Notes under the pieces: generated by a model
Database searches by the model: none
What the model was told of the DNA's origin: nothing
The model's input: the letters and a program-made list of their open reading frames with translations, nothing else
NCBI RefSeq assembly: GCF_000190535.1
Contig: NC_015160.1
Location: 3,348,001-3,412,000, forward strand
DNA length: 64,000 nt
DNA from: Odoribacter splanchnicus DSM 20712
GTDB lineage: Bacteria; Bacteroidota; Bacteroidia; Bacteroidales; Marinifilaceae
Direction of reading: 5' to 3'
Position numbers and translations under genes: made by a program
Shown: in pieces, positions 26,163 through 35,313 of the stretch
How positions within the stretch are numbered: the stretch's first letter is position 1
How the letters are laid out: every line of letters begins with the position of its first letter

Positions 26163-27409
26163 TGGGAAGGGGAATGGATATAACTTTGGATTTCAAGTCG
26201 AAACGGGTACAAGGTACGGTTACTTTGCCTGCCTCGAAAAGTATTTCCAATCGGGTGCTCATCGTCAATGCCTTGGCCGATAGTGAACTACCGATAGAAA
26301 ATCTCGCCGATTGTGACGATACGCAAAGTATGGTGCGGATACTGTGTAGTGAAAATAGCTATTTTGATGTGGGGCATGCCGGGACAGCGATGCGTTTTCT
26401 GACGGCTTATCTTTCAAGGATTATCGGGAAGTGGGTACTGACGGGATCCGAGCGGATGAAACAAAGACCCATTCGGGTGTTGGTAGAAGCTTTGAACCGA
26501 TTGGGAGCACGGATCGGGTATCTTGAAAACGAAGGTTTTCCGCCATTGGAGATTTACGGTTCCCGCTTGGTGGGTGGAAGTATAGATATTCCGGCTTCTG
26601 TCAGTAGCCAGTATATCTCTGCTTTATTGATGATCGCTCCTTATATGGAAAAAGGATTGGAAATCCGGCTTACCGGCAAGGTAGTTTCGAGTTCCTATAT
26701 CGATATGACTTTGCAGATCATGCGGGAGTTTGGAGCCGAAGTCGGTCGGGAGGATACTGTGATCGGAGTGAAGCCGGGAGAATACCGGTCTGTTCCTTAC
26801 CGGGTAGAATCGGATTGGAGTGCTGCTTCTTATTTTTATGAATTGCTGGCTATCGCCGGAGAAGGAGAGATTATCCTGACCGGCTTGAAAGAAAAAAGCA
26901 TGCAGGGAGATTCCCGTCAGACTGTTGTGTGGAGGAAATTAGGGGTTCGAACCTGCTATGAGGGAGATTTAGTGAGATTATCGGCCGCAAAGCCTGAAAT
27001 CGATCGGTTGGATTATGATTTTGTGGAAATGCCCGATCTCGTCCAATCGTTTGCTGTGGCTTGTTGTATGCGGCGTATTCCATTTCTGTTCCGGGGAGTG
27101 GAGACCTTGCGGATTAAAGAAACCGATCGGATCCAGGCGCTGATAGAGGAATTGGGCAAATTGGGTTATCTGTTGAAAGCTGAAGGAGATGGAGCCTTGA
27201 TTTGGGAAGGGGAACGGACCGGGGGGCAGCCATGTCCCCGGATTGCGACTTATCACGATCATCGCATGGCCATGGCATTTGCTCCTGCAGCCCTGAAACA
27301 TCCGGGATTAGTTATTGTGGATAAAGAAGTCGTTTCCAAATCTTTTCCCCGTTATTGGGAAGCACTGGCCGGATGTTTTGGGACGAAATCCGGATATTCG
27401 GACTCTTAA
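26162..27409 (+). CDS. aroA: 3-phosphoshikimate 1-carboxyvinyltransferase (EPSP synthase)
   Basis: Transfers the enolpyruvyl group of PEP to shikimate 3-phosphate. The 415-residue protein shows LPASKSISNRVLIVNALA near residue 21, the AGTAMRFLTAYLS segment near 79 (equivalent of the GNAGTAMR motif), RPIRVLVEAL near 102, and the C-terminal RIKETDRIQAL and DHRMAMAFAPAAL motifs. The start overlaps the aroB stop by one base; a second ATG 12 bp downstream is possible. Its 3' end overlaps the convergent tadA by 4 bp. Confidence 0.93.
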   Translation: MGRGMDITLDFKSKRVQGTVTLPASKSISNRVLIVNALADSELPIENLADCDDTQSMVRILCSENSYFDVGHAGTAMRFLTAYLSRIIGKWVLTGSERMKQRPIRVLVEALNRLGARIGYLENEGFPPLEIYGSRLVGGSIDIPASVSSQYISALLMIAPYMEKGLEIRLTGKVVSSSYIDMTLQIMREFGAEVGREDTVIGVKPGEYRSVPYRVESDWSAASYFYELLAIAGEGEIILTGLKEKSMQGDSRQTVVWRKLGVRTCYEGDLVRLSAAKPEIDRLDYDFVEMPDLVQSFAVACCMRRIPFLFRGVETLRIKETDRIQALIEELGKLGYLLKAEGDGALIWEGERTGGQPCPRIATYHDHRMAMAFAPAALKHPGLVIVDKEVVSKSFPRYWEALAGCFGTKSGYSDS

Positions 27410-27843
27410 GATCTTTTAGCTTTGAAAAATTGTTTCACTATTTCACTGCATTCCCCGGTTAAAATGCCTGAGGTGATTCGGGTTTTCGGATGCAATACGG
27501 GAGGGGTCAGACGCGAGTATCCCCGATGAGGGTCGGGGGCTCCGGTCACTAATTCGCCGAGTTGTGCCCATGATAATGCACCGGCACACATGGTGCAAGG
27601 TTCCATCGTTACGTACAGCGTGCATTCATTCAGGTATTTACCTCCCAGATAAGAGGTTGCCATCGTGATGGCGAGCATTTCTGCATGAGCGGTGACGTCA
27701 TTCAGTTTTTCGGTTTCATTATGGGCCCGGGCGATAATTTTTCCTTTACATACGACGACGGCTCCTACAGGGATTTCTCCCTCCTCTGCGGCTTGTCGGG
27801 CTTCCTGCAGGGCTTTATGCATATAATATTCATGTGTCGTCAT
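27406..27843 (-). CDS. tadA: tRNA(adenosine-34) deaminase
   Basis: Deaminates adenosine 34 of tRNA-Arg(ACG) to inosine. The 145-residue protein has the cytidine/deoxycytidylate deaminase zinc site: H-A-E in VTAHAEMLAI near residue 52 and PCTMCAGAL near 83, with catalytic glutamate in the HAE motif. Length is typical. It is convergent with aroA and overlaps its end by 4 bp, so no terminator is visible between them. A general nucleoside deaminase role cannot be excluded, but TadA is the best fit. Confidence 0.88.
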   Translation of the reverse strand: MTTHEYYMHKALQEARQAAEEGEIPVGAVVVCKGKIIARAHNETEKLNDVTAHAEMLAITMATSYLGGKYLNECTLYVTMEPCTMCAGALSWAQLGELVTGAPDPHRGYSRLTPPVLHPKTRITSGILTGECSEIVKQFFKAKRS

Positions 27844-28085
27844 CGGCTACGTCGGATCTGTTCGGTCGGAAAAATTTACCATTCAGCAACTTTTACCCGG
27901 CAAAGTTAAGGATTTTTCCCGGATCACCGCCCGGAAAGCCGGTCTTTTATATCAATCGTTTGAGTATGATATTGAGTGGATTGTAATCAAAATATTTGGG
28001 TAGCAGATAAATTATTCCTAATTTTATCATCCCGAAACAACGGGGCATATGAATTGCTAGTTCATTAATCATTAATAATAATTTT

Positions 28086-29345
28086 ATGCAGACGATTGAC
28101 ACTTACAATTTTCAAGGGAAAAAAGCATTGATCCGTGTGGATTTCAATGTACCCTTAAATGATAAATTCGAGATCACCGACGACACCCGTATGCGGGCGG
28201 CTATTCCTACGATCAGGAAGGTGCTTGCCGGCGGCGGTGCTGTTATTCTGATGTCTCATCTGGGACGTCCGAAAGGGGTTGACAGTAAATATTCGCTGAA
28301 ACATATTCAGAAACATTTAGAAGAATTACTGGGACAACCGGTCAGATTTGCGGATGATTGCATAGGTGAAAGTGCCAAAAAACAAGCTGCTGAATTGAAA
28401 CCGGGAGAAGTATTACTGCTCGAAAATCTGCGTTATTATGCAGAAGAAGAAGGTAAACCCCGTGGTTTGGCTGACGATGCCTCCGATGAAGAAAAAAAAG
28501 CTGCAAAGGCAGCGGTCAAAGAATCTCAGAAGAAATTTGTCGCCGACCTGGCTTCTTTAGGTGATGTTTGGATCAACGATGCATTCGGTACCGCCCACCG
28601 GGCTCATGCTTCTACCGCTTTGATCGCAAAATATTTCCCCAACGATAAATTATTCGGTTATGTGATGGAAGGTGAACTGAAGGCGGTCGACAGTGTGATG
28701 AAAGATCCGAAACGTCCTTTTACCGCTATCATGGGGGGATCTAAAGTTTCTTCTAAAATCGACATCATCATGAACCTGATGGATAAGGTGGACAACCTGA
28801 TCCTGGGTGGAGGGATGACCTATACCTTCAAGGCTGCTTTGGGGGGACATGTCGGAAGTTCTATTTGTGAAGCCGATAAGCTCGATCTGGCGCTCGATAT
28901 CATGCGTATTGCCAAAGAAAAAGGGGTTAATCTGGTATTGTCCGATCAGGCTGTCATCGCCGATGGTTTCAGCAATGATGCGAATACCAAATTGGCTGAT
29001 CCCATGAATATTCCGGATGGCTGGGAAGGATTGGATATCGGTCCGGAGACTCGCGAACGTTTTGCTAAAGTAATCGAAGAATCCAAAACGATTCTTTGGA
29101 ACGGTCCGGTCGGGGTATTCGAAATGCCCAAATTCGCCGAAGGTACCAGGGCTATTGCCGAGGCTATTGTGAAAGCTACTGAAAAAGGTGCTTTCTCTCT
29201 GATCGGTGGTGGCGACTCTGTCGCTGCTATCAACCAGTTCGGACTGGCCGACAAGGTCAGCTACGTATCTACCGGTGGAGGTGCCCTTCTCGAATACATC
29301 GAAGGAAAAGAATTACCCGGAATCACTGCTATCCGCGGAGAATAA
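28086..29345 (+). CDS. pgk: phosphoglycerate kinase
   Basis: Glycolytic enzyme that transfers phosphate from 1,3-bisphosphoglycerate to ADP. The 419-residue protein carries the N-domain RVDFNVPLN motif at 17-25, MSHLGRPKG near 56, [14 protein letters not shown], the [11 protein letters not shown] histidine region near 166, and the nucleotide-binding GGSKVSSKI and GGGDSVAA segments. An insertion of charged residues ([19 protein letters not shown]) after RYYAEEE is seen in other Bacteroidales Pgk proteins. It stands alone with a strong terminator at 29370-29399. Confidence 0.95.
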   Translation: MQTIDTYNFQGKKALIRVDFNVPLNDKFEITDDTRMRAAIPTIRKVLAGGGAVILMSHLGRPKGVDSKYSLKHIQKHLEELLGQPVRFADDCIGESAKKQAAELKPGEVLLLENLRYYAEEEGKPRGLADDASDEEKKAAKAAVKESQKKFVADLASLGDVWINDAFGTAHRAHASTALIAKYFPNDKLFGYVMEGELKAVDSVMKDPKRPFTAIMGGSKVSSKIDIIMNLMDKVDNLILGGGMTYTFKAALGGHVGSSICEADKLDLALDIMRIAKEKGVNLVLSDQAVIADGFSNDANTKLADPMNIPDGWEGLDIGPETRERFAKVIEESKTILWNGPVGVFEMPKFAEGTRAIAEAIVKATEKGAFSLIGGGDSVAAINQFGLADKVSYVSTGGGALLEYIEGKELPGITAIRGE

Positions 29346-29369
29346 TCGTGACTTCGATAAAATAAATGA

Positions 29370-29399
29370 GCGTCCGTTGAAGTGCGGACGCTTTTTTTT
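29370..29399 (+). terminator. terminator of pgk
   Basis: GCGTCCG (29370-29376) and CGGACGC (29385-29391) form a stem with an 8-base loop, followed by eight T residues. It lies 25 bp after the pgk stop. Confidence 0.9.
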
Positions 29400-29435
29400 A
29401 TGTCATTAAGGTCGGATTTTTCAATTATATATTTT

Positions 29436-29443
29436 TACTTTTG
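29436..29443 (+). promoter_or_regulatory. -7 box of the PLP-enzyme gene
   Basis: TACTTTTG (TAnnTTTG) lies 21 bp before the ATG at 29465 and after the pgk terminator. The -33 region is weak. Confidence 0.5.
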
Positions 29444-29464
29444 TAGGAGTAAAACTAGTTTGTT

Positions 29465-30565
29465 ATGAGCACGATGATTCAGGTAACAGAGCCGACGATG
29501 GTCCTCAATGAGGAAGTGTGTAAAAGTAATATTGCCCGGATGGCGGCCAAAGCGAAAGCAGCCAATGTGGTATTCCGGCCACATTTTAAAACTCATCAGT
29601 CCCGGGAAATCGGTGAGTGGTTCAGAGCGAGCGGAGTGGATAAGATTACCGTTTCTTCATTGAACATGGCTATGAAATTCGCCGAATGGGGATGGAACGA
29701 TATTACGGTCGCTTTTCCGGTAAATTGTCTGGAACACGAGAAAATCAACGCTTTAGCAGCTAAGATTCGTTTGAATTTGTTATTGGTCCATTCCGAAGGA
29801 GCCCGGCAATTGTCCGAATGCCTGAAATATCCGGTAGGCGTATATCTGGGAGTAGATACCGGATACCATCGGGATGGGGTAGACGCCGGTAACTATGAAA
29901 AAATCGAACGGATCATGAATATCGTTGCTCCCGATGTGAATATCAAATTCGAGGGTTTCCTTACCCATGCCGGACATACGTATAATGCCCGTTCTAAAGA
30001 AGAAATTTTGCAGATTCATAAAGACAATCTGCGCATGCTTAAAAATATCAAAGAAAGATATATTGATCGCTATCCTCAGCTCAAGATTTCTTTAGGGGAT
30101 ACGCCTTCCTGTTCATTGGCCGATCGTTTTGGTGTGGCCGATGAAATTCGCCCCGGAAACTTTGTTTTTTATGATGTAACACAATTGAAAATCGGTTCCT
30201 GCGACTGGTATAATATCGCTTTGGCAGTGAAATGCCCGGTGGTGGACATCAACCGGCACCGGAATGAGGCGGTGATTTATGGGGGGGGAGTACATTTTTC
30301 TAAGGATAGGATCGATCGTCCCGGTAATCGTCCGCTTTATGGGATGGTTGCTGAAAACCATAACGATTATTGGGGAAATATTATTTCGGGTGTGGAATTG
30401 GTGTCCTTGTCCCAGGAACATGGCGTAATGCATTGTACGGACGATTTTCTCGATCGGCTTCATGTCGGGGATGTTGTCACCGTATTGCCTGTGCATTCCT
30501 GTATGACGGCCGATCTGATGAAAATTTACCACATGAACGACGGGAAAACTGCCGCCCATATTTAA
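29465..30565 (+). CDS. D-threonine aldolase / D-serine dehydratase-like PLP enzyme
   Basis: A 366-residue fold-type III (alanine racemase-like) PLP enzyme of the DSD1/D-threonine aldolase group, acting on a D-hydroxyamino acid. The PLP lysine is in VVFRPHFKTHQS near residue 41. Barrel segments VYLGVDTGYHRDG and FEGFLTHAGHTYN follow. The C-terminal domain ends with the HSCMTADLM metal-binding pattern (His-x-Cys) that these metal-dependent enzymes use. The exact substrate cannot be fixed from sequence. The next gene, a Crp/Fnr regulator, starts 7 bp downstream and is likely co-transcribed. Confidence 0.82.
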   Translation: MSTMIQVTEPTMVLNEEVCKSNIARMAAKAKAANVVFRPHFKTHQSREIGEWFRASGVDKITVSSLNMAMKFAEWGWNDITVAFPVNCLEHEKINALAAKIRLNLLLVHSEGARQLSECLKYPVGVYLGVDTGYHRDGVDAGNYEKIERIMNIVAPDVNIKFEGFLTHAGHTYNARSKEEILQIHKDNLRMLKNIKERYIDRYPQLKISLGDTPSCSLADRFGVADEIRPGNFVFYDVTQLKIGSCDWYNIALAVKCPVVDINRHRNEAVIYGGGVHFSKDRIDRPGNRPLYGMVAENHNDYWGNIISGVELVSLSQEHGVMHCTDDFLDRLHVGDVVTVLPVHSCMTADLMKIYHMNDGKTAAHI

Positions 30566-30571
30566 AGCATC

Positions 30572-31153
30572 ATGGAGGATAAAATTAAAGTTGCCGGTGA
30601 AATAGCAGCTCATACTTATCCTTTGAGTGAAAAAAGCCTTTGCCGTTTGGCTGCTATCTTAGAACCACGGAAATTATTGAAGAATGAATTATTTCTGAAA
30701 GAAGGCGATGTCGCACGTTCGATGGGAGTCGTCGAACAAGGGATGGTGAGGCAGTTTTACCGGAAAAAAAATCTGGAGATTACGGAGCATTTTACATACG
30801 AAGGCCATCTTTTCGTATGTCTGGAAAGTTTTATTCGTCAGATCCCGGGACAATTTTATGTTGAGGCACTCGAGCCTACTCTGATCTATGAAATACCTTA
30901 CGGGCCTTTTCATGAACTCATGCAACAGGATCCCGAAATTTTGCGGGTATATTGTACCATCCTCGAAAGTTCGTTAATCATTTCCCAACATAAAGCGGAT
31001 GCCCGCAACCGGCATTCTGCTTTCGAACGTTATCGGCGTCTGGAGTTCGAACACCCTCAGATCGTCCGGAGGGCTCCTCAGATTCATGTGGCTTCTTTTT
31101 TGGGGATGAGTCCTGAAACCTTAAGCCGGATACGGGCTGGTAAGATTGCTTGA
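30572..31153 (+). CDS. Crp/Fnr-family transcriptional regulator
   Basis: A 193-residue regulator with an N-terminal cyclic-nucleotide-binding fold (about 20-120; LFLKEGDVARSMGVVEQGMVRQFY). A short C-terminal helix-turn-helix (QIHVASFLGMSPETLSRIRAGKI) ends the protein. The cNMP-contact residues of E. coli Crp are not conserved and there is no cysteine cluster for an iron-sulphur site, so the ligand is unknown. It follows the PLP enzyme by 7 bp and precedes a secreted beta-glucosidase by 100 bp; it may regulate either, which is an inference. Confidence 0.85.
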   Translation: MEDKIKVAGEIAAHTYPLSEKSLCRLAAILEPRKLLKNELFLKEGDVARSMGVVEQGMVRQFYRKKNLEITEHFTYEGHLFVCLESFIRQIPGQFYVEALEPTLIYEIPYGPFHELMQQDPEILRVYCTILESSLIISQHKADARNRHSAFERYRRLEFEHPQIVRRAPQIHVASFLGMSPETLSRIRAGKIA

Positions 31154-31253
31154 TACAGATCAAGAAATGTCCTGCCGGAAAGTATTTCAGTATCGAAAAC
31201 GTTGTAAATCGGATCGAAATACAGAATTTTGCACTGTTTTTAAATCTTGTGCT

Positions 31254-33590
31254 ATGATAAAATACTGTATTTTTTCTATTTTTTGTTTTCTTCCCTTTTT
31301 GATTTGGGCGGATGAGTTACCCCAACTGGGTAAGGCTCCTTTGGAAAAAGTGATTCAGGCCATGACGGTCGACGAAAAGATCCGGTTGTTGACCGGAACG
31401 GGTGAGGTGGCCGAAGATATTTTGGTTGCCGTGGGCGAAACCGATAAAATTGTGCCCGGTGCTGCCGGTACCACCTATCCCATTCTCCGGCTGGGTATTC
31501 CGGCGATGGTAATGGCCGACGGTCCTGCCGGACTTCGGATTTCTGCCCGGCGTGATAGTTGTCCGCGAACATTTTATTGTACTGCTTTCCCTGTAGCTAC
31601 TTTGCTGGCTTCGACCTGGAATACGGATTTGGTACAACAGGTCGGGCAGGCCATGGGTAACGAAGTGCTCGAATATGGTTGTGATATTTTATTGGCACCT
31701 GCTCTTAATATCCACCGGAATCCTCTGTGTGGCCGGAATTTCGAGTATTATTCCGAAGATCCTTTCCTGACAGGTAAAATCGCAGTAGCTATGGTAAAAG
31801 GTATTCAACAAAACGGCGTAGGCACGTCTGTGAAACATTTTGCCGTCAATAATCAGGAGACGAACCGGATTGCTAATGATGCGATTCTCTCTCCCCGTGC
31901 GATGAGGGAGATTTATCTCAAAGGCTTTGAAATGGTGGTGAAGGAAGCGAATCCCTGGACGGTAATGTCGTCGTATAATAAGATCAACGGCGTTTATACC
32001 TCCGAGAGTTATGATTTACTGACAACGATTTTGCGTAAAGAGTGGGGATATCAGGGGATGGTGGTCACCGACTGGTTCGGTGGACGCGATGCCGTCGGGC
32101 AGGTCCAGGCTGGAAACGACCTGCTGATGCCCGGGAAAATTCGCCAGCAAGATAGTATCCGCCAGGCATTGAAGACAGGAAAACTATCTATGGCCGACGT
32201 CGACCGGAATGTACGCCGGGTGTTGGAGTTGATCCTGAAAACGCCCCGTTTTAAAGGATATCCCTATTCCGAACAGCCTGATCTGAAAGCACATGCTTCG
32301 GTTACCCGTGAAGCTGCTGCCGAAGGAATGATTTTGTTGAAAAATGATGGAAAAACGTTACCGTTGGCCGCTGATGTGCGTGATATTGCCGTTTTTGGAA
32401 ATACTTCTTACCAGTTTATTGCCGGAGGTACCGGTAGCGGTGATGTCGAAGAAGCTTATTCTGTCTCTTTGGAAGAAGGATTGACCGGAGCCGGTTTTAT
32501 CCTCGATAAGGGCTTGAAACAGCATTATTTGGATTATATCCGGGCTGAAGAGGCTAAAATCGATTGGAAGAAATACAACCACGTCACTCCTCCCCGTATC
32601 GTGGAATGTACTTTAGACGAAGGGTTGATCCGGCGAAAAGCCGAAGAAACGGATATGGCTATGATTACCATCGGCCGGAATGCCGGAGAATACAGTGACC
32701 GGAAAGTGAAAGACGATTTCGAGCTTTGTGCCGACGAACGGGAAATGCTGGAAAAGGTAACCCGAATCTTTCATCAGGAGGGTAAAAAGGTAGTCGTCAT
32801 CCTGAATATCGGGGGAGTGATCGAAACGGCTTCCTGGAAAGACCGGCCCGATGCAATCCTGTTGGCTTGGCAGGGGGGACAGGAAGGTGGAAACTCGGTG
32901 GCCGATATTTTATCGGGCAAGGTGAATCCCTCCGGTAAGTTACCGATGACTTTCCCTGTCCGTTATGAAGATGCCGCTTCCTCTGAAAATTTTCCCCTAA
33001 TCGGCGATGAGGAAGCTCTCGATATTTACCGGGAGTTTTATACCGGGCCTAAAGGTACCGACCGGCCGAATATCGACTTTACCCGATATGAAGAGGGGAT
33101 CTATGTCGGTTACCGTTATTTCGATAAATATCGGGTAGATGTTTCCTATCCCTTCGGTTTCGGCTTGTCGTATACCGGATTTACTTATAGCAAACCTCGG
33201 TATTTGCGTACAGAACAAGGATATGAATTTTCCTGTACAGTGACCAATACCGGAAAGATACCGGGAAAAGAAGTGGTACAGTTATATATCGCCGCTCCCG
33301 GAAAAACAATGGTTAAACCACAGAAAGAACTGAAAGCCTTTGCCAAAACGAAAATATTGGCTCCCGGAGAGAGTGAGGTCGTTCGGTTGGTTGTCGGTTT
33401 GTCCGAACTGGCGTCCTTCGACGAGCAAGCTTCCTGTTGGGCAGTTGAATCCGGTCGCTATCTGGCTATTTGGGGGAGTTCTTCCCGGGATTGCCGTTTA
33501 AAACAATCTTTTACGCTTCGGCAAGCCGTGACGGGTGAAGAGGTGCATCGGGTTTTATTACCCGTACGACAACTCGAAGAGTTGTATTGA
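31254..33590 (+). CDS. secreted GH3 beta-glucosidase
   Basis: A 778-residue glycoside hydrolase of family 3, probably removing terminal beta-glucose from oligosaccharides. I start it at 31254, where MIKYCIFSIFCFLPFLIWA forms a signal peptide; a longer frame from 31146 overlaps the regulator gene. The GH3 N-terminal barrel (about 30-330) holds the nucleophile D273 in GMVVTDWFGG and the substrate-binding segments GPAGLR and KHFAVNNQE. The GH3 C-terminal domain (about 370-600) and a fibronectin-III-like domain near 690-765 (VQLYIAAPG) follow. Several GH3 specificities share this layout, so beta-xylosidase remains possible. Confidence 0.9.
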   Translation: MIKYCIFSIFCFLPFLIWADELPQLGKAPLEKVIQAMTVDEKIRLLTGTGEVAEDILVAVGETDKIVPGAAGTTYPILRLGIPAMVMADGPAGLRISARRDSCPRTFYCTAFPVATLLASTWNTDLVQQVGQAMGNEVLEYGCDILLAPALNIHRNPLCGRNFEYYSEDPFLTGKIAVAMVKGIQQNGVGTSVKHFAVNNQETNRIANDAILSPRAMREIYLKGFEMVVKEANPWTVMSSYNKINGVYTSESYDLLTTILRKEWGYQGMVVTDWFGGRDAVGQVQAGNDLLMPGKIRQQDSIRQALKTGKLSMADVDRNVRRVLELILKTPRFKGYPYSEQPDLKAHASVTREAAAEGMILLKNDGKTLPLAADVRDIAVFGNTSYQFIAGGTGSGDVEEAYSVSLEEGLTGAGFILDKGLKQHYLDYIRAEEAKIDWKKYNHVTPPRIVECTLDEGLIRRKAEETDMAMITIGRNAGEYSDRKVKDDFELCADEREMLEKVTRIFHQEGKKVVVILNIGGVIETASWKDRPDAILLAWQGGQEGGNSVADILSGKVNPSGKLPMTFPVRYEDAASSENFPLIGDEEALDIYREFYTGPKGTDRPNIDFTRYEEGIYVGYRYFDKYRVDVSYPFGFGLSYTGFTYSKPRYLRTEQGYEFSCTVTNTGKIPGKEVVQLYIAAPGKTMVKPQKELKAFAKTKILAPGESEVVRLVVGLSELASFDEQASCWAVESGRYLAIWGSSSRDCRLKQSFTLRQAVTGEEVHRVLLPVRQLEELY

Positions 33591-33601
33591 GTTCGACGGA
33601 G

Positions 33602-33620
33602 AAACGGGCCTGCCGTTTTT
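33602..33620 (+). terminator. terminator of the GH3 gene
   Basis: AAACGG (33602-33607) and CCGTTT (33613-33618) form a short hairpin with a 5-base loop, followed by TTGGTTTTT. It lies 12 bp after the stop. Confidence 0.55.
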
Positions 33621-33777
33621 GGTTTTTCGTTTACTTTATTACCTTTGCTGTGATAATGAACGTTTTATTAGTTGAATAACATAATTTTATAACATTCCCG
33701 AATCGGAAAATTATTCTGTTTCTTTATCGGATTATTCCTTGGGTTTTCATCGTTTATTCTAATAAACCGTCTGATTA

Positions 33778-34197
33778 TCAGTTTCCTTTCAGGGCTTCAC
33801 AATAACGATGAATTCCGTGTATTACGATTTCAATTTCCTCGTCATCCAATACCTCCAGTATTTTGGATATCGTTTCATTAATCGAATCTGTTGCTTCTGC
33901 AAGCCGGGACTCCCCTGCTGCCGAGAGGGTGATCACTTTCCTCCGTTTGTCCTTTTCATCCTGATAGATATCCACCAAGCCGGCTTGGACTAACTTTTTT
34001 ATATTTCTACTCATCGTAGAATGTTCGACATGAAGAAAATCTGCTAATTCCTGAATAGAAAGACTTATATTGTTCTTTATATGATAGAGGATATGCCGCT
34101 GACTGAATGATAAGCCCGCACGATGTTTGAATAAACCCAATTCCTTGACCAGTTCATAGTTCAGTTGGCGGAGTATATCGATATAGTTTTGCATCAT
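33778..34197 (-). CDS. MarR-family transcriptional regulator
   Basis: A 139-residue winged-helix regulator. The helix-turn-helix (SLSIQELADFLHVEHSTMSRNIKKLVQAGLVDI, about residues 55-88) and wing (YQDEKDKRRKVITLSAAGE) are typical MarR features, with dimerisation helices at both ends. It has its own consensus promoter, and an imperfect 17-bp palindrome lies between the -33 and -7 boxes, which suggests autorepression. The ligand is unknown. Downstream genes are convergent, so its targets are not obvious from context. Confidence 0.9.
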   Translation of the reverse strand: MMQNYIDILRQLNYELVKELGLFKHRAGLSFSQRHILYHIKNNISLSIQELADFLHVEHSTMSRNIKKLVQAGLVDIYQDEKDKRRKVITLSAAGESRLAEATDSINETISKILEVLDDEEIEIVIHGIHRYCEALKGN

Positions 34198-34249
34198 GTC
34201 GTTAATAAAGGTGTTTTTATATATGTATCAAACATGGATCTTCTCTCTG

Positions 34250-34280
34250 CAAATATATGTATTATGCATATAAATCCAAA
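34250..34280 (-). promoter_or_regulatory. promoter and likely operator of the MarR gene
   Basis: On the minus strand TTTG (34280-34277) and TATATTTG (34257-34250) are separated by exactly 19 bp, matching the Bacteroidetes consensus. The spacer contains the near-palindrome ATATGTATTATGCATAT (34255-34271; 14 of 17 positions symmetric), placed where a bound repressor would block transcription. Confidence 0.65.
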
Positions 34281-34331
34281 TAAAGTTTGAAAATTTAACA
34301 CAAATAATTTAAAAAATCCAAATTTTCCGGC

Positions 34332-35006
34332 TCAATTGCGCGAAAGTACCCGGAATCGGTTGCGTTTACCGAAAAGAATAAACACATCGTTGGCGTTGAC
34401 CACAAAGTCATCGGATACTTCTTCGAGAAGTTCCATGCGTAAATACCCCTTTTCTTCATCCCGGTCATAATGTTTTATAGCGATTAATTTGAGCGAGAAA
34501 TCTTTTTCCAGTTTGATATCTCCCAGTCGTCGTCCGACAAAAGCAGGGGGAAGCTTCATTTCATAAATATAATAATCCGGTGATACCTGATAAGAATAGA
34601 TTAATGTAGTTAATTCGGTTTTTGTTGCGAAAAAATCGGCATATTCTTTTTCGAGTTGAATGATTTCCGTTATACCCATTGCTTCCAGAACCGTTTTATG
34701 TAAGGTAGAAATAGCCCGGACAATAATACGTTTAGCTCCGTTTTGTTTAAGAATAGCCACGGTCAGTATAGAAGCTCCTGCATCCTTACCTAACGAAACG
34801 ATATTCAGGTCTGCATCTTTCAACGGTAAATTGCGGGCAGCCTGTTCGTTGTTGAGGTTCAGGCAGATCGTATTTTTAATACTATCTTTATATGCATTCA
34901 CTTTATCTATATCTTTATCGACCCCGATAACTTCATATCCCATGGCCGTCAACCGTTGAGCCAGCGCCATCCCGAAATTCCCCAAACCGATGATAATACA
35001 TTTCAT
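34332..35006 (-). CDS. potassium uptake regulatory subunit (TrkA/KtrA family)
   Basis: A 224-residue RCK protein that gates a Trk/Ktr potassium channel. The N-terminal RCK_N domain (1-140) has the nucleotide-binding GLGNFGMALAQRL motif and acidic residue in EVIGVDKD. The RCK_C domain (about 140-224) ends with DVFILFGKRNRFRVL. The start at 35006 follows the Rossmann strand; an ATG four codons upstream (35018) is an alternative. It lies downstream of the channel gene on the same strand, separated by about 300 bp of heptamer repeats. Confidence 0.88.
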   Translation of the reverse strand: MKCIIIGLGNFGMALAQRLTAMGYEVIGVDKDIDKVNAYKDSIKNTICLNLNNEQAARNLPLKDADLNIVSLGKDAGASILTVAILKQNGAKRIIVRAISTLHKTVLEAMGITEIIQLEKEYADFFATKTELTTLIYSYQVSPDYYIYEMKLPPAFVGRRLGDIKLEKDFSLKLIAIKHYDRDEEKGYLRMELLEEVSDDFVVNANDVFILFGKRNRFRVLSRN

Positions 35007-35026
35007 AACAAAAAACAAAAAACAAT

Positions 35027-35134
35027 AAGCAATAGGCTAAAGGCTATAAGCTAAAGGCTAAAGGCTAAAGGCTATAGGCTATAAGCTAAAGGCTAAAGGC
35101 TATAGGCTATAAGCTAAAGGCTATAAGCTAAAAG
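35027..35134. repeat. heptamer tandem array, left arm
   Basis: About 15 head-to-tail copies of a 7-bp unit with consensus A[A/G]GCTA[A/T], such as AGGCTAA, AGGCTAT and AAGCTAA, in unbroken 7-bp register. An array of the reverse-complement family lies at 35247-35309. It sits between the two potassium uptake genes. Confidence 0.9.
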
Positions 35135-35246
35135 TAAAAATGAATAACAATAATGTCTACGTATATTTTAAAAATGAGTTCCTTTTCTTTTCCCCCTTTT
35201 AGCTTCCTCCTTTTCTTCTCCTTGTCCCTCGTTTCTTGCCTTTTTC

Positions 35247-35309
35247 TTTTCGCTTTTCGCCTATAGCTTTTCGCCTATAGCCTTTGGCCTTTAGCTTATA
35301 GCCTTTCGC
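35247..35309. repeat. heptamer tandem array, right arm (inverted)
   Basis: Nine copies of a 7-bp unit (TTTTCGC, CTATAGC, CTTTGGC, CTTTAGC and similar) whose reverse complement matches the left-arm family. The array begins 4 bp after the stop codon of the channel gene on the minus strand. The 112 bp between the arms are pyrimidine-rich with no gene. Confidence 0.85.
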
Positions 35310-35313
35310 CTTT

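Noticed and set aside
35027..35309. CRISPR array
   Set aside because: The units are 7 bp and contiguous, with no spacers, and no cas genes lie nearby.
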